From contig JAUIAC010000013.1 of NCBI GenBank assembly GCA_030425545.1, positions 1 to 49,088 of the forward strand: 49,088 bases of DNA, read 5' to 3'. Position 1 is the first letter of the stretch. Each line of letters begins with the position of its first letter. The position numbers and the translations under genes were made by a program. Shown in pieces: positions 9,093-18,248 of the stretch. Under the pieces are notes generated by a model. The model was not told where the DNA came from. It was given only the letters and a program-made list of their open reading frames with translations, and made no database searches. The stretch is from a bacterium (GTDB lineage Bacteria > Myxococcota_A > UBA9042).

Positions 9093-9902
9093 ATGACCCG
9101 ACCCGACCTCGCCCTCGCCACGCTGAGCCTGCTGCTCGTGACGGCGACCTGGGTGAACTACTTTCGCCGGGTGCCTTCGGGCAACGTCCCCGCCCGGCCT
9201 GTGGGCTCCATCGCCGCCCAGGGCGCGGGGCTGGTGCTGGCCGCGCTCGCGCTCGTGGTCGCTGGCTTCCCGCCCGGCGTCGCTGTCCCCGTGTTGGCCG
9301 GGTCCGCCGCGCTCTTCGCCGCCCTCTTCCTGTGGCTGCTGACCCAACGGGCGACCCCGGTGGGCGACCTGCGCGTCGCGGTGGGCGACCGGGTGCTCGC
9401 CTTCACCGCGCCGCGGGACACCGGCGCCGCCTTCCACACCGACGAGCTGCTGGGCAAGCGCACGCTGCTCAAGTTCTTCCGTGGCAGCTGGTGACCCTAC
9501 TGCAGCGCCGAGTTGCGGCGCTTTGAGGAGATGGGACCCGACCTGGCGCGCTACGGCGTGCGCGTCGTCGCCTTGAGCAAGGACTCGGTGCAGGCCGCCG
9601 CGGCGCACCGACAGCGCGACGGGCTCACCCTTGGTCTGCTCGCCGACCCGGAGCTCAAGGTGATTCGGCAGTACGGTGTCGAGCACCACAAGGCGGTCGA
9701 GTTCTCGACCGGCTCGTTCACGCTCTTCGGCATGCCGCTGGCGTTGCTGCCCTCGTTCAAGACCATGGCGATCCCGACCTCGCTGCTGGTCGACGAGCAG
9801 GGCGTCATCCGCTGGGTCGATCAGACCGACGACTATCGCCTCCGCAGCAGCGAGGCCCGCGTCCTCGAGGCCGTCGCGGCGGCCTTCGATCCCGTCGGTT
9901 GA
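9093..9902 (+). CDS. Membrane-anchored peroxiredoxin-like (AhpC/TSA fold) selenoprotein (Sec encoded by TGA at 9492-9494)
   Basis: The frame from the ATG at 9093 (GGAG just upstream) meets an in-frame TGA at 9492 and then continues to 9902. Read through, it gives 269 residues with U134 in FFRGSW-U-PYCSAEL. AhpC/TSA-like thiol peroxidases of this group carry RGxWCPYC here, so U134 replaces the peroxidatic Cys and C137 completes a UxxC centre. Residues 1-90 contain two or three hydrophobic segments and anchor the domain in the membrane. The C-terminal half has typical features such as VVALSKD, LLADPELKVIRQYGV, and PTSLLVDEQGVIRWVDQTDDYRLR. A perfect 7-bp hairpin follows the TGA. The likely role is reduction of peroxides at the membrane. 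Conserved fold on both sides of the TGA argues against a pseudogene. Confidence 0.87.
9504..9522 (+). promoter_or_regulatory. Candidate bacterial SECIS hairpin of the peroxiredoxin-like selenoprotein
   Basis: The stem agcgccg (9504-9510) pairs perfectly with cggcgct (9516-9522) around the loop agttg. The loop starts 16 nt after the TGA, exactly as in the element at 7575-7591, and again begins with AG. Stem length, loop size and spacing fit the described bacterial SECIS pattern. The sequence is coding as well, so part of the pairing could be due to high GC. Two independent copies with the same geometry make chance unlikely. Confidence 0.77.
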
Positions 9903-10236
9903 CCCCGACGCCGGACCTGCTCGAAGCACCTGCCGGGCCCCTTCGCGTCCACGCTGTCTGCCGGCGAACGACCGGCTGACTCCCTCGTGATGTCCGCCCC
10001 TTTGGGCCTGCGCCAGACGCCCGGCCCCAGCGGCCTCATGGCGAATCTGTACGGGGTTCAACCACCCCAGGCGGACTCGAACGCTCGCGTGTTCTCGTTG
10101 CTTTCACCAACAAAACCATGCACAAGGCGAGCAACCATGACACAGGTTCGCCGGTGCTCGCACGCCGGGTTGTCCCCGACCTGTCTCGGCACGCAACGCT
10201 GCCACGGTCTTCGCTCGGTCACCCGTGAGGATCCCC
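9903..10236 (+). other. Intergenic region upstream of the giant lipoprotein gene
   Basis: These 334 bp hold no convincing gene. A stretch of lower GC around 10080-10145 is the most likely promoter area for the gene at 10237, but I see no clear -35/-10 pair. A 5-bp hairpin (ggggt/acccc, about 10053-10068) and a pair gttgct/agcaac around 10097-10135 are weak. A T-loop-like tcgagt string on the minus strand near 10075 does not belong to a tRNA, because its flanks do not pair. Confidence 0.4.
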
Positions 10237-13200
10237 ATGCCTATCGCCCCTCGACGCTCCCTCAGGACGCCACGCGCCCCCGCTCGTGCGCTCGCCTGGC
10301 TCGCCCTGCTCGCGCTCACGGGCGGCTTCGCTGGCTGCGCCGGCGACAGCGCCGAAGACAGCGGCGGCGCCACGACGGACGTCGCGGTCGACGACGGTGG
10401 GACGCTCTCCGACGGCGCCGTGGCCGATGTCGCGGCCACGCCCTGTGAGCCCACCGGCGACGAGGTCTGCAACGGCGCGGACGACGACTGCGACGGCAAC
10501 ACCGACGGCGCGGTGTGCGACGACACCTTCTGGGGCGAGGGCAAGTCCGGCCACACCGGCTTCAAGGACACCAAGGTCACCGGCGACACCAGCGGCGACG
10601 AATACGAGGCCGACGCGGAGACCACGGTCGAGACCGGGGCCTTCGGCGACACCACCGTCAAGGGCAAGGTGGTGAAGAAGAAGGGCGAAGAGGGCACCAC
10701 CTTCTGCCTCGAGGGTGAGGCGGAGGCCAAGGGGCCGGTGCAGGTCAGCGGTGCGACGCTGCAGGTGTGCAAAGACGCCAAGGGCGAGGTGAAGACCACC
10801 TTCAAGGGCAAGCTGACCCTCGACGGCGAGAGCGCGGACGTGACCGGCACCGTCGAGGTGGGCAAGGACGGCAAGACCACCGCCAAGGCCGACAAGATCA
10901 AGCTCCTCGGGCAGGACCTGGGCGACGTGACCCTGGTCTGGGGCAAAGACGGCGTGGTCACCGTGACCGCCACCGGCGAGCTGGACTACCTGGGCCAGCA
11001 GCTGCCCTTCACCGCGACGGGCACCGTCGTGCCGAAGGCCGCCAAGTCCGGCGGCAAGACCGACGCGGCAGGGGCGGCGGCGGACGGCGCCAGTGAGCTC
11101 GCGCTGACCTTCACCAAGCCGAAGGACGCCCAGCTCGTGGGCGGCACCGTGGGCGTGCTGGCGAGCCAGCTCTCGGGCAAGATCTCACGCCCCAAAGACG
11201 GCCAGAGCACCACCCAGCTGCTCGGCAGCAGCGCGCCGGTGAAGCTGGGCGACGTGGCCGAGGTCACCAGCTACAGCGTCGACGCCGAGCGTGTCGCGGG
11301 CGGCAAGTGGGCCGTCAAGCTGGCGTTCTCGGGGCTGGTGGCGCCGCTGCCGGAGCTGACCTTCACCGGGCTCTTCCAGGAGGCGGCCAAGAAGGCCTGC
11401 CTGAGCGTGACGGTGCCGGTGAAGGCGCCGAGCGGCGACCTCGACCTGACGGCCACGCTCTGCAGCGCGCGGGTTGGCGAGCAGAACGAGCACACAGTGA
11501 CCTTCTCGCTCGCCGCGGGCGTGGGGCCGCTCGGCACGGTCGCCCTCGACGGCACCTTCGTGGTGGGCAGCAAGCAGCTGTGCTTGCAGGGCGCCACAGG
11601 CCACGCGGTGCCCGGGGTCCAGGGCGCCCTGGGCGGCGACGCCACGCTCCAGGCCAAGGGCTGCGTGAAGATCAGCGACAGCGGCGGCAAGAAGTCGCTC
11701 AGCCTGGACGGGCCGGTCACGGTGAGCGCCGAGGTCAGCCTCGACGCCGTCGGCACGCTCACCCTCGCAGGCAGCTACGACAAAGACGGCGCGGGCGGCA
11801 AGGGCAGCCTGTGCGTGTCGGGCCAGGTCACCGGCGACCCGAGCAAGTGGCTGCCGCTCCAGGGCGTGACCTTCCTGAAGGCCGCGGCGCAGACCTGCTT
11901 TGTGGGCAAGGCCTTCAGCGATCTCGCGCTGAGCGCGACCTTCCGCGTGGGCAAGGCCGGCGACCCGGCCGCCGTGGTGCTGACCGCCACCGGTACGGTC
12001 GGCGCTGGCGCGGGCACATGCGCCGCCAAGACGGCCGGCAAGCCTGTGGACGCCGCGGCCTGCGCCCACCTCGAGAGCCAGTTCCTCGCGACCCTCGACG
12101 ACCCGCGCAAGCACAAAGACGCGCGCTACGTGTGGCTCGGCAAGCGCTGCGTCGACACCGACAGCGCCGACAAGGCCAGCTGCAGCGCCGCGGGCGGCAC
12201 CTGGGACACGCAGCTCACCTACGGGCTCACCGTCGCCACCGCGCCGCTGTGCAAGGGCGCGGGCGGCGCCTGCGCCTGGTCGGCCTCCTGCGCCATGAGC
12301 GCCGCGTGCACCCAGACCTGGACCCCCTTCGCCGGCATCGCCAAGGCGCCCGCCAAGCTCAAGGGGCTCGGTCTGAGCGACCTGGCCGGCGGCGTGCTGG
12401 TGGCCGACGGCGTGGCGCGCCTGCACGTGCGCGGCAAGGTGACCACGGGCGGCGGCGCGCTGACCCTGGTGCCCAACCCGGCGGGCGGCGACCTGCTCAC
12501 CCTGAACCAGCTCGAGCTCACCGCCGCCATCGCCACCGACGGCACCTTCCACGCCGGCGTCGCCGGTGAGGGCGGGCTCGACCTCGGGCCGGTGAAGGCG
12601 GATCTCTGGGCCGAGGGCGCGGTCGACCAGAGCGGCGTGCGCTTTGCCGGGCGCGCGCTGCCGGTGTGCAACAGCGGCAGCTGCAGCTTCCCCACCTGGG
12701 CGCCCTTTGACGACGTGGTCGGCAAGGGCAACCTCGCCATCACCGCCAAGGGCGCGCGCGCGGGCTTCCGCGTGCTGTGGGACGCCAAGACGGCGCCCGA
12801 CGCGCCGGCCTTCGAGGCCGTGCTGCAGACCGCGGCCGACATCAGCCTGCTCGCCAACGCCAAGGCCACCGTGTCGACGCTGCTGCGCGGCGCCTGGCCC
12901 AAAAAGGGCGCCGGTCAGGACAGCGGCGGCAAGGGCGGCGGCCCCGTGTTCACGGCCATCGCGCAGCTGCAAAAGCTCAGCATCACCGCCGGCCCGCACA
13001 CCATCGAGCTCGGCAAGCCCGGCCCCGCGGGCGCCAAGGTGGCGCCGGTGCTCTTCCTCGGCTCGACCGCCAAGGTCACCGACCTGACGCTGGACGCCGC
13101 CGTGGTGCCGGACCTCGCGGCCCTGCCCGACCTGTCGGCCACTGGCGCGACCTTCGACGTGCCCAAGGGCGTCACCGTGCGCGCGGCGGCGGAGATCGGC

Positions 13201-16200
13201 GCGGTCAAGCACCTGTTCAAGAGCGCCTACGGCCAGCTCGACGTGACCATCGCCTCGAGCACCAAGTTCGGCGTGCACGCGATCCTCGGCATCGACTGGC
13301 CGCTCATCAAGCCCGAGCACGGCGTGCCCGGCATCTACGACGCTGGCTTCAAGCAGGTGGAGGCCAAGGTCGACGTCGACGGCGCCACGGTCTTTGTCGC
13401 CGTGGGCGGCAAGGCGACCATCACGCCCAAGAACAAAGACGGGAAGAAGAACCCGGAGACCCTGACCGCGTCGGGCTTCTTCGAGGTCGACTCCACCGCC
13501 TCCATCGGCGGCACCCTCGCGCTCAAGGGCCTGTGGGTCGAGCCCTTCTGGCTGCCCAACGTCGCGGTCATGGACATGGGCCTGTCGCTCAAGCTGCAGG
13601 TGGCCGTGCCCCCGTACCCGACCGCGTTTGGCTACACCGGCAACGGGCTGCTGCTCAAAGACAAGCTCTACGCGCCCTTCCCCAAGATCACCCGCGACAA
13701 GCAGAACAACCCGGTCGGCGTCGACGCCCAGGGCCAGCCCATGGCCAAGCTGCCCGACAACGTGGTCAACGTGGGCCAGACCTTTTACTTCGACCAGGCG
13801 CCCAGCACTTCGGGCTTCTGCGCCGGGCCGGCCTGCCTGAGCCTGCCGCCCGTGCTGGTGCGCATCGACCGCCAGAACATCGGCACGAAGGACCTGGTGC
13901 AGGGCGCCAACCTGCTGCTCGGCTTCCTGTCGACCCTCAAAGACGTGGCCCTGGCCAAGGACTCGCCGCTCAAGGTCTACGACCCGGTCAACAAGACCTA
14001 CACCTCGGCCGGCGCGCTCTTCGCCCCCCTCGGCAAGCACCTGCCGCTCGACAAGGGCATGCCCACCATCGACGTGTCGCCGTTTTCCGCGACGCTCAAG
14101 CGCGGGCTGGTATACGTGTCGACCCACGAGCAGAACCGCTTCGACATCGACTGGCCCTTTGGCTTTCGCGCCAAGCTCGACGCGGAGATGACCCTGCCGG
14201 CCAAAGAGCCGGTAACGGGCACGCCCTTCCCCGACGGCGGCAAGACCAAGAGCGTCAAGCTCGACGGCTACCTGGACCTCGACGGCATGCAGCTCACCGG
14301 CCGCCTGTCGCCGCTGAACATCAGCGACACGGCCTCGTTCGCCGCCAACCCCTACCGCCGCGTGGCCGCGCTGGGCGGCGGCGCGCTGACGGTGGCGAGC
14401 CCGGCCAAGGGCTGGGACACGGCCGAGCTGTGGGTGCGCGACGACCAGCTGCAGGCCGGGCAGGCCGGCGCTGTGGTGCTGCGGCAGGTCGCGGGCAGCG
14501 GCGCGAGCGAGGCGGGGCTGGAGCTGCGGGTCGACGAGCTGGCCTCGCCGTGCGCGCCCAACGCGGACACGCCCGTGGATCTCGACGGCAAGCCGCTCGA
14601 CTGCAAGGCCAAGCTCGGCCGCCTGCGCCTGCTGGTGAAGAACCCGGGCGTCGCCAAGCACCCGCTGCGCGTGGTCGCCTCGCAGGTGGGCGTGCTGCCC
14701 GCCAAGACCTGGACCCACGTGGCTGTGGTGCACCGCGCGGGGCAGTACCGCCTGCTGGTCAACGGCGGCGCGGTCGGGGTCACCGACACGGCCTGGGGCA
14801 AAGACGGCGAGGCGGGCACGGCAGACGATCTGCCGCTGACCCAGGGGCCCACCACGGGCGGCACGCAGACCTTCGGCGCGGGCCTCGACGGCCTCGACGA
14901 CGTGCGGCTGTGGAAGGGGCAGCGCTCCCCGGCGCAGCTCACGGCGTGGAAGCGCGGCCTGCCCAAGGGCTACCACACCGACCCGGCGCTGCTCGCGCGC
15001 TACGAGCTCGACTACGACGACAAGGCCTGGGCCGACAAGGCGGGCGTGTTCGCGCATGACACCCGCACGCCGGCGCAGGGCGCCCAGGCCCACCACGGCC
15101 GTCTGACCGGGGGCGCCAAGGTGGTGGTCGACACCGCCGACCAGGACCTCTTCTTCCGCCTGAGCCTGCCCGTGAGCGACCCGAAGGCCGCCGGGGTGTG
15201 GCTGCGGGGCGGCATGGCCGTGTCGCTGCCGGGGCCGCTGGCCAAGGTCATCGGCACGCCGGTGCTCCAGACGGCCGCCGAGGTGCAGCTCGGCGCGGGC
15301 AAGGCCGCGGCGCGCCTGTACACCCGGCACCTGCCGCTGCTGCCGATCCCGAAGGTGGGCGTCTTTGTGGCGACGGGCGACGGGCCCAACAACGTGGCCG
15401 GCGACTTCGACGACGGCCTCTTCTTCGAGGCCGACGCGCTGGCCAAGCCGGCGCCCAACCTCGACGCGAGCGCCCTGCTGGCCTTCGACGACGCCCAGGG
15501 CAAGCTTCACCCCATCGCCGGGGTCACCGCGCGGCTGGGCTGCCTGAAGAAGGTGCCCAAGGCCGGCCAGACCGGCGTGGCGGCCTACGACGCGGTGTTC
15601 ACCACCGGCTGCGCCAGCATCGCCGACACCGACGCGTTCTTCCTCGCGAAGCTCGGCGACAAGGGCAAGCTCAGCATCCCCACCGGGGTCCAGGGCGACC
15701 TGGGGCTCACCGGCCGCTTCCGCTTCTCGACCCTCGACGCGGCGCCAGAGGTGGCCATCGACGGCGGGCTGGAGGTCTTCGGCAAGAAGATCGCCGGCGC
15801 CTTCCTGCGGGCCAACACCCAGGGCGTCTCGGCCGAGGCCGGGCTGGATCTCGGCAGCGTGCACGGCGTGCAGCTCGGCGCGGCCGCCAAGGTCAAGGTC
15901 ACCTACGACTGGGCGCCCGCGCGCCTGTGCGGCTCGGGCAGCACGCAGGTGGCGGTGCCGCAGTTCGCGACCTTCGCGGGCAACGTGGAGGCGTGCTTCG
16001 GCAGCAAGCCCTACGCCAAGTTCGCCGGCAGCGCCTCGGCGGCGACCCTGCTGGGCGTGCCGCTCGCGGACGTGGCCGTGGTGCTCACGAGCGCCGAGGG
16101 CCTGCGCGTCGACAAGGCGCGCTTGCAGATCCCCCAGCTCTTCGACGCGAACCTGAAGGGCCACTTCAAGACGCCCAAGGACTTCAGCCTGCTCGGCAGC

Positions 16201-18135
16201 AGCAGCTTCGGGCCCGGCAACGCCTGGCTGCTCAACCTCAAGACCAGCGCGCTGCTGCGCTACGACAGCAAGGGCCCGCTCGCCCGCCTCACCGCCGCGC
16301 TCGACACGAGCAAGACGGGCAGCTGGGCCACGGGCACGGTCGCCGGCGAGTTCTCCTTCGTCGGCAAGACGCCCTACTACGCCCTGGTCGGCGACGCCGC
16401 GCTCAAGCCGCGCGGGTTCAAGCTGGCCGGCGGGCGCTTCTGGGTGTGCAAGCCCAAGAGCAAGGCGTCGGCGCCGGCCGAGTGCAAGAGCACGAGCGGC
16501 TTTGGCCTGCGCGGGGTCATCGACCTCGGCCTCGCCAAGAGCACGCTCACCGGCGCGTTCACCTTCGGCGGCATCCACGGCAACAGCAGCTACGACGGGG
16601 TCACCCTCACGGGCAGCGTGTCCGGTGGTTTCCACAAGCACCTGTCGCTCAGCGGCACGGCCACGGTGGTGCACACCTGGCCCTCGCTCGCCGGGCTCAG
16701 CAAGGCCGAGGTCAAGGGCAAGCTCAATGGCTTTGGCACCGGCGTGAACGTGGTCGGCACCTTCTCCGCCGACAGCTACGGCCGCCCGTCGAACCTGTAC
16801 CTCAAGGGCAGCGGCACGCTGAAGGTGCCCGCGCCGGGTGGGCCCTACACCCTGTCGAGCGGCAGCTTGTGGGCGCGCTGGACCGGTAACAAGTCGAGCG
16901 CGGGCGCGAGCGGCAAGCTCAAGATCCCGGCCACCACCGTGACCGTGAGCGCCGGCATCTCGAGCGCGGGCAGCTACGCGTTCAGCGGCAAGCAGCACCT
17001 CTACGTCGGCAAGGCCAAGCTGGGCTACGGCACCGCCTCGTTCAGCGACAAGGCCGGCGTGCGCTTCAAGGGCAGCCTCTACGCGCCCTTCTACGGCAGC
17101 TTCGACGGCGCCGTGAGCCGCTACGGCAACACCTACTTCCTGAGCAAGGTGAGCATCGGCACCACGTCGCTCGGCCTGCATGGCACGTGGACCTACCGCG
17201 GCTGCGTCTACAGCGGCGCCGACACGACCACCGGCTGCAAAGGCCTCAAGAGCGGCCAGTTCTCATGGAGCGGCAGCGCGAGCTGGTCCCTCGCGGGTGT
17301 CTCCAAGCTCGCCTTCAAGGGCGCGGCGACCGGCGGCTCGACCGCGCTCAGCGTCTCGCTGACCGGGGGCGGCAACGTGGCGCTGCCAAGCGGGTTCAAG
17401 CTCACGAGCGGTGATTGGTACTTCGACAGCAAGTCCAAGCAGGTGTGCTTCAAGGGCGCGCTCTTCGGCAAGAGCTTCCCGTACCGCTGCCTGACCAAGC
17501 CGGGAAGCTGGAGCTTCACCACCTCGGCCAGCGTGCCGTGGAGCTGGTACGTCTCGGCGCTGCCCTCGGTGTCCGGCAAGGCCGTGGTCGCCTGGAACAC
17601 GAAGTCCATCGCGGCTAGCAGCTACATCAGCTTTGGCTTCCTGGGCTTCTCGTACAAGGGCATGGCGACGGTGAACTCGGCTCAGAAGATCGCCAAGTTC
17701 CACTCAGAGACGGCGCAGAACATCTCGATCATCTACTCGGTCAAGCCCAGCTTCTCGGTCGGCAAGCCCTCGTGGTGCTCGAGCTGCTGCTCCTGTTCGT
17801 ACCCCTGCCCCACCTGGGACAACCCCACCAAGACGTGCAAAAAGAGCTGCCCTGGGCTCTGCGGCAGCAAGCCGGTGAGCGTGAAGTGGTCGGTCAGCAA
17901 GAAGAGCATCGGCGGCAAGATGGTGCTCGACGTCAACGGCTCGTCGATGTCGCACAAGTGGTGCGGCACGCAGGACTGGGGGATCTTGAAGGTGAAGAAC
18001 AAGTGCGTCGGCGTCTCGGCGAACCGCACCATCAACTTCTGCGGCAAGCCCTTCTACCTGCCGCTGAACTTCAGCTTCAAAGACCCCTTCGTCGGCAAGA
18101 CCTGGGGCTACAACGCGTGCAGCGTGAAGTTCTAG
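10237..18135 (+). CDS. Giant surface lipoprotein with MopE-type motif, LamG-like domain and Cys-rich C-terminus
   Basis: This single frame of 2632 residues starts at the ATG at 10237; a GTG at 10225 is a less likely alternative. The N-terminus is a lipoprotein signal with the lipobox GFAGC, followed by a short acidic linker. Next is CNGADDDCDGNTDG near residue 76, the metal-binding motif found in MopE and many myxobacterial surface proteins. Most of the rest is Gly/Lys/Thr-rich, repetitive beta-type sequence with recurring SGxVTG, LKGxLxLDG and GKAxFSG phrases and no membrane segment. A LamG-like module lies at about residues 1370-1570 (TWTHVAVVHRAGQYRLLVNG, then LDDVRLWKG). The end is Cys-rich (WCSSCCSCSYPCPTW near 2512) and probably disulfide-bonded. 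The role is unknown; size, anchor and repeats point to a surface or adhesion protein. Confidence 0.85.
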   Translation: MPIAPRRSLRTPRAPARALAWLALLALTGGFAGCAGDSAEDSGGATTDVAVDDGGTLSDGAVADVAATPCEPTGDEVCNGADDDCDGNTDGAVCDDTFWGEGKSGHTGFKDTKVTGDTSGDEYEADAETTVETGAFGDTTVKGKVVKKKGEEGTTFCLEGEAEAKGPVQVSGATLQVCKDAKGEVKTTFKGKLTLDGESADVTGTVEVGKDGKTTAKADKIKLLGQDLGDVTLVWGKDGVVTVTATGELDYLGQQLPFTATGTVVPKAAKSGGKTDAAGAAADGASELALTFTKPKDAQLVGGTVGVLASQLSGKISRPKDGQSTTQLLGSSAPVKLGDVAEVTSYSVDAERVAGGKWAVKLAFSGLVAPLPELTFTGLFQEAAKKACLSVTVPVKAPSGDLDLTATLCSARVGEQNEHTVTFSLAAGVGPLGTVALDGTFVVGSKQLCLQGATGHAVPGVQGALGGDATLQAKGCVKISDSGGKKSLSLDGPVTVSAEVSLDAVGTLTLAGSYDKDGAGGKGSLCVSGQVTGDPSKWLPLQGVTFLKAAAQTCFVGKAFSDLALSATFRVGKAGDPAAVVLTATGTVGAGAGTCAAKTAGKPVDAAACAHLESQFLATLDDPRKHKDARYVWLGKRCVDTDSADKASCSAAGGTWDTQLTYGLTVATAPLCKGAGGACAWSASCAMSAACTQTWTPFAGIAKAPAKLKGLGLSDLAGGVLVADGVARLHVRGKVTTGGGALTLVPNPAGGDLLTLNQLELTAAIATDGTFHAGVAGEGGLDLGPVKADLWAEGAVDQSGVRFAGRALPVCNSGSCSFPTWAPFDDVVGKGNLAITAKGARAGFRVLWDAKTAPDAPAFEAVLQTAADISLLANAKATVSTLLRGAWPKKGAGQDSGGKGGGPVFTAIAQLQKLSITAGPHTIELGKPGPAGAKVAPVLFLGSTAKVTDLTLDAAVVPDLAALPDLSATGATFDVPKGVTVRAAAEIGAVKHLFKSAYGQLDVTIASSTKFGVHAILGIDWPLIKPEHGVPGIYDAGFKQVEAKVDVDGATVFVAVGGKATITPKNKDGKKNPETLTASGFFEVDSTASIGGTLALKGLWVEPFWLPNVAVMDMGLSLKLQVAVPPYPTAFGYTGNGLLLKDKLYAPFPKITRDKQNNPVGVDAQGQPMAKLPDNVVNVGQTFYFDQAPSTSGFCAGPACLSLPPVLVRIDRQNIGTKDLVQGANLLLGFLSTLKDVALAKDSPLKVYDPVNKTYTSAGALFAPLGKHLPLDKGMPTIDVSPFSATLKRGLVYVSTHEQNRFDIDWPFGFRAKLDAEMTLPAKEPVTGTPFPDGGKTKSVKLDGYLDLDGMQLTGRLSPLNISDTASFAANPYRRVAALGGGALTVASPAKGWDTAELWVRDDQLQAGQAGAVVLRQVAGSGASEAGLELRVDELASPCAPNADTPVDLDGKPLDCKAKLGRLRLLVKNPGVAKHPLRVVASQVGVLPAKTWTHVAVVHRAGQYRLLVNGGAVGVTDTAWGKDGEAGTADDLPLTQGPTTGGTQTFGAGLDGLDDVRLWKGQRSPAQLTAWKRGLPKGYHTDPALLARYELDYDDKAWADKAGVFAHDTRTPAQGAQAHHGRLTGGAKVVVDTADQDLFFRLSLPVSDPKAAGVWLRGGMAVSLPGPLAKVIGTPVLQTAAEVQLGAGKAAARLYTRHLPLLPIPKVGVFVATGDGPNNVAGDFDDGLFFEADALAKPAPNLDASALLAFDDAQGKLHPIAGVTARLGCLKKVPKAGQTGVAAYDAVFTTGCASIADTDAFFLAKLGDKGKLSIPTGVQGDLGLTGRFRFSTLDAAPEVAIDGGLEVFGKKIAGAFLRANTQGVSAEAGLDLGSVHGVQLGAAAKVKVTYDWAPARLCGSGSTQVAVPQFATFAGNVEACFGSKPYAKFAGSASAATLLGVPLADVAVVLTSAEGLRVDKARLQIPQLFDANLKGHFKTPKDFSLLGSSSFGPGNAWLLNLKTSALLRYDSKGPLARLTAALDTSKTGSWATGTVAGEFSFVGKTPYYALVGDAALKPRGFKLAGGRFWVCKPKSKASAPAECKSTSGFGLRGVIDLGLAKSTLTGAFTFGGIHGNSSYDGVTLTGSVSGGFHKHLSLSGTATVVHTWPSLAGLSKAEVKGKLNGFGTGVNVVGTFSADSYGRPSNLYLKGSGTLKVPAPGGPYTLSSGSLWARWTGNKSSAGASGKLKIPATTVTVSAGISSAGSYAFSGKQHLYVGKAKLGYGTASFSDKAGVRFKGSLYAPFYGSFDGAVSRYGNTYFLSKVSIGTTSLGLHGTWTYRGCVYSGADTTTGCKGLKSGQFSWSGSASWSLAGVSKLAFKGAATGGSTALSVSLTGGGNVALPSGFKLTSGDWYFDSKSKQVCFKGALFGKSFPYRCLTKPGSWSFTTSASVPWSWYVSALPSVSGKAVVAWNTKSIAASSYISFGFLGFSYKGMATVNSAQKIAKFHSETAQNISIIYSVKPSFSVGKPSWCSSCCSCSYPCPTWDNPTKTCKKSCPGLCGSKPVSVKWSVSKKSIGGKMVLDVNGSSMSHKWCGTQDWGILKVKNKCVGVSANRTINFCGKPFYLPLNFSFKDPFVGKTWGYNACSVKF

Positions 18136-18176
18136 CGCCCCGCGAGCAGGCCGGAATCTGGCGCAAATCGTGACCT

Positions 18177-18196
18177 GTGGCACCGTCGCGGTCACG
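18177..18196 (+). repeat. 20-bp motif shared with the region before the diiron/P450 operon (copy 1)
   Basis: The sequence gtggcaccgtcgcggtcacg here and the copy at 24470-24489 agree at 18 of 20 positions. Both lie in non-coding sequence shortly before the first gene of an operon. It could be a promoter element or operator. The start resembles the -24 part of a sigma-54 promoter (tggcac), but the matching -12 GC is missing, so I assign no factor. Confidence 0.25.
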
Positions 18197-18248
18197 TGGG
18201 TTCGCGTCTGAGTCTTGTGGCCCCACGCCCTCACCCCCCGAGCGTGCC

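Noticed and set aside
9492-9494. Sequencing error or pseudogene as the cause of the TGA in the peroxiredoxin-like gene
   Set aside because: A second unrelated gene 2 kb away shows the same TGA position and the same hairpin spacing, and no other lesion exists in either frame.
10050-10100. tRNA-like string (tcgagt T-loop) on the minus strand, considered as a possible selC
   Set aside because: The five bases on either side do not pair, and no acceptor or anticodon arm can be drawn.
11185-17181. A minus-strand open frame of about 2000 codons inside the giant lipoprotein gene
   Set aside because: The translation is rich in His, Gln, Arg and Val with no domain, and it mirrors the plus-strand gene, whose protein has a signal peptide and motifs. 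Long antisense frames are expected at this GC content.
18177-18196. Sigma-54 promoter (tggcac start)
   Set aside because: The -12 element should show GC at the fixed distance, but GT is found there in both copies.
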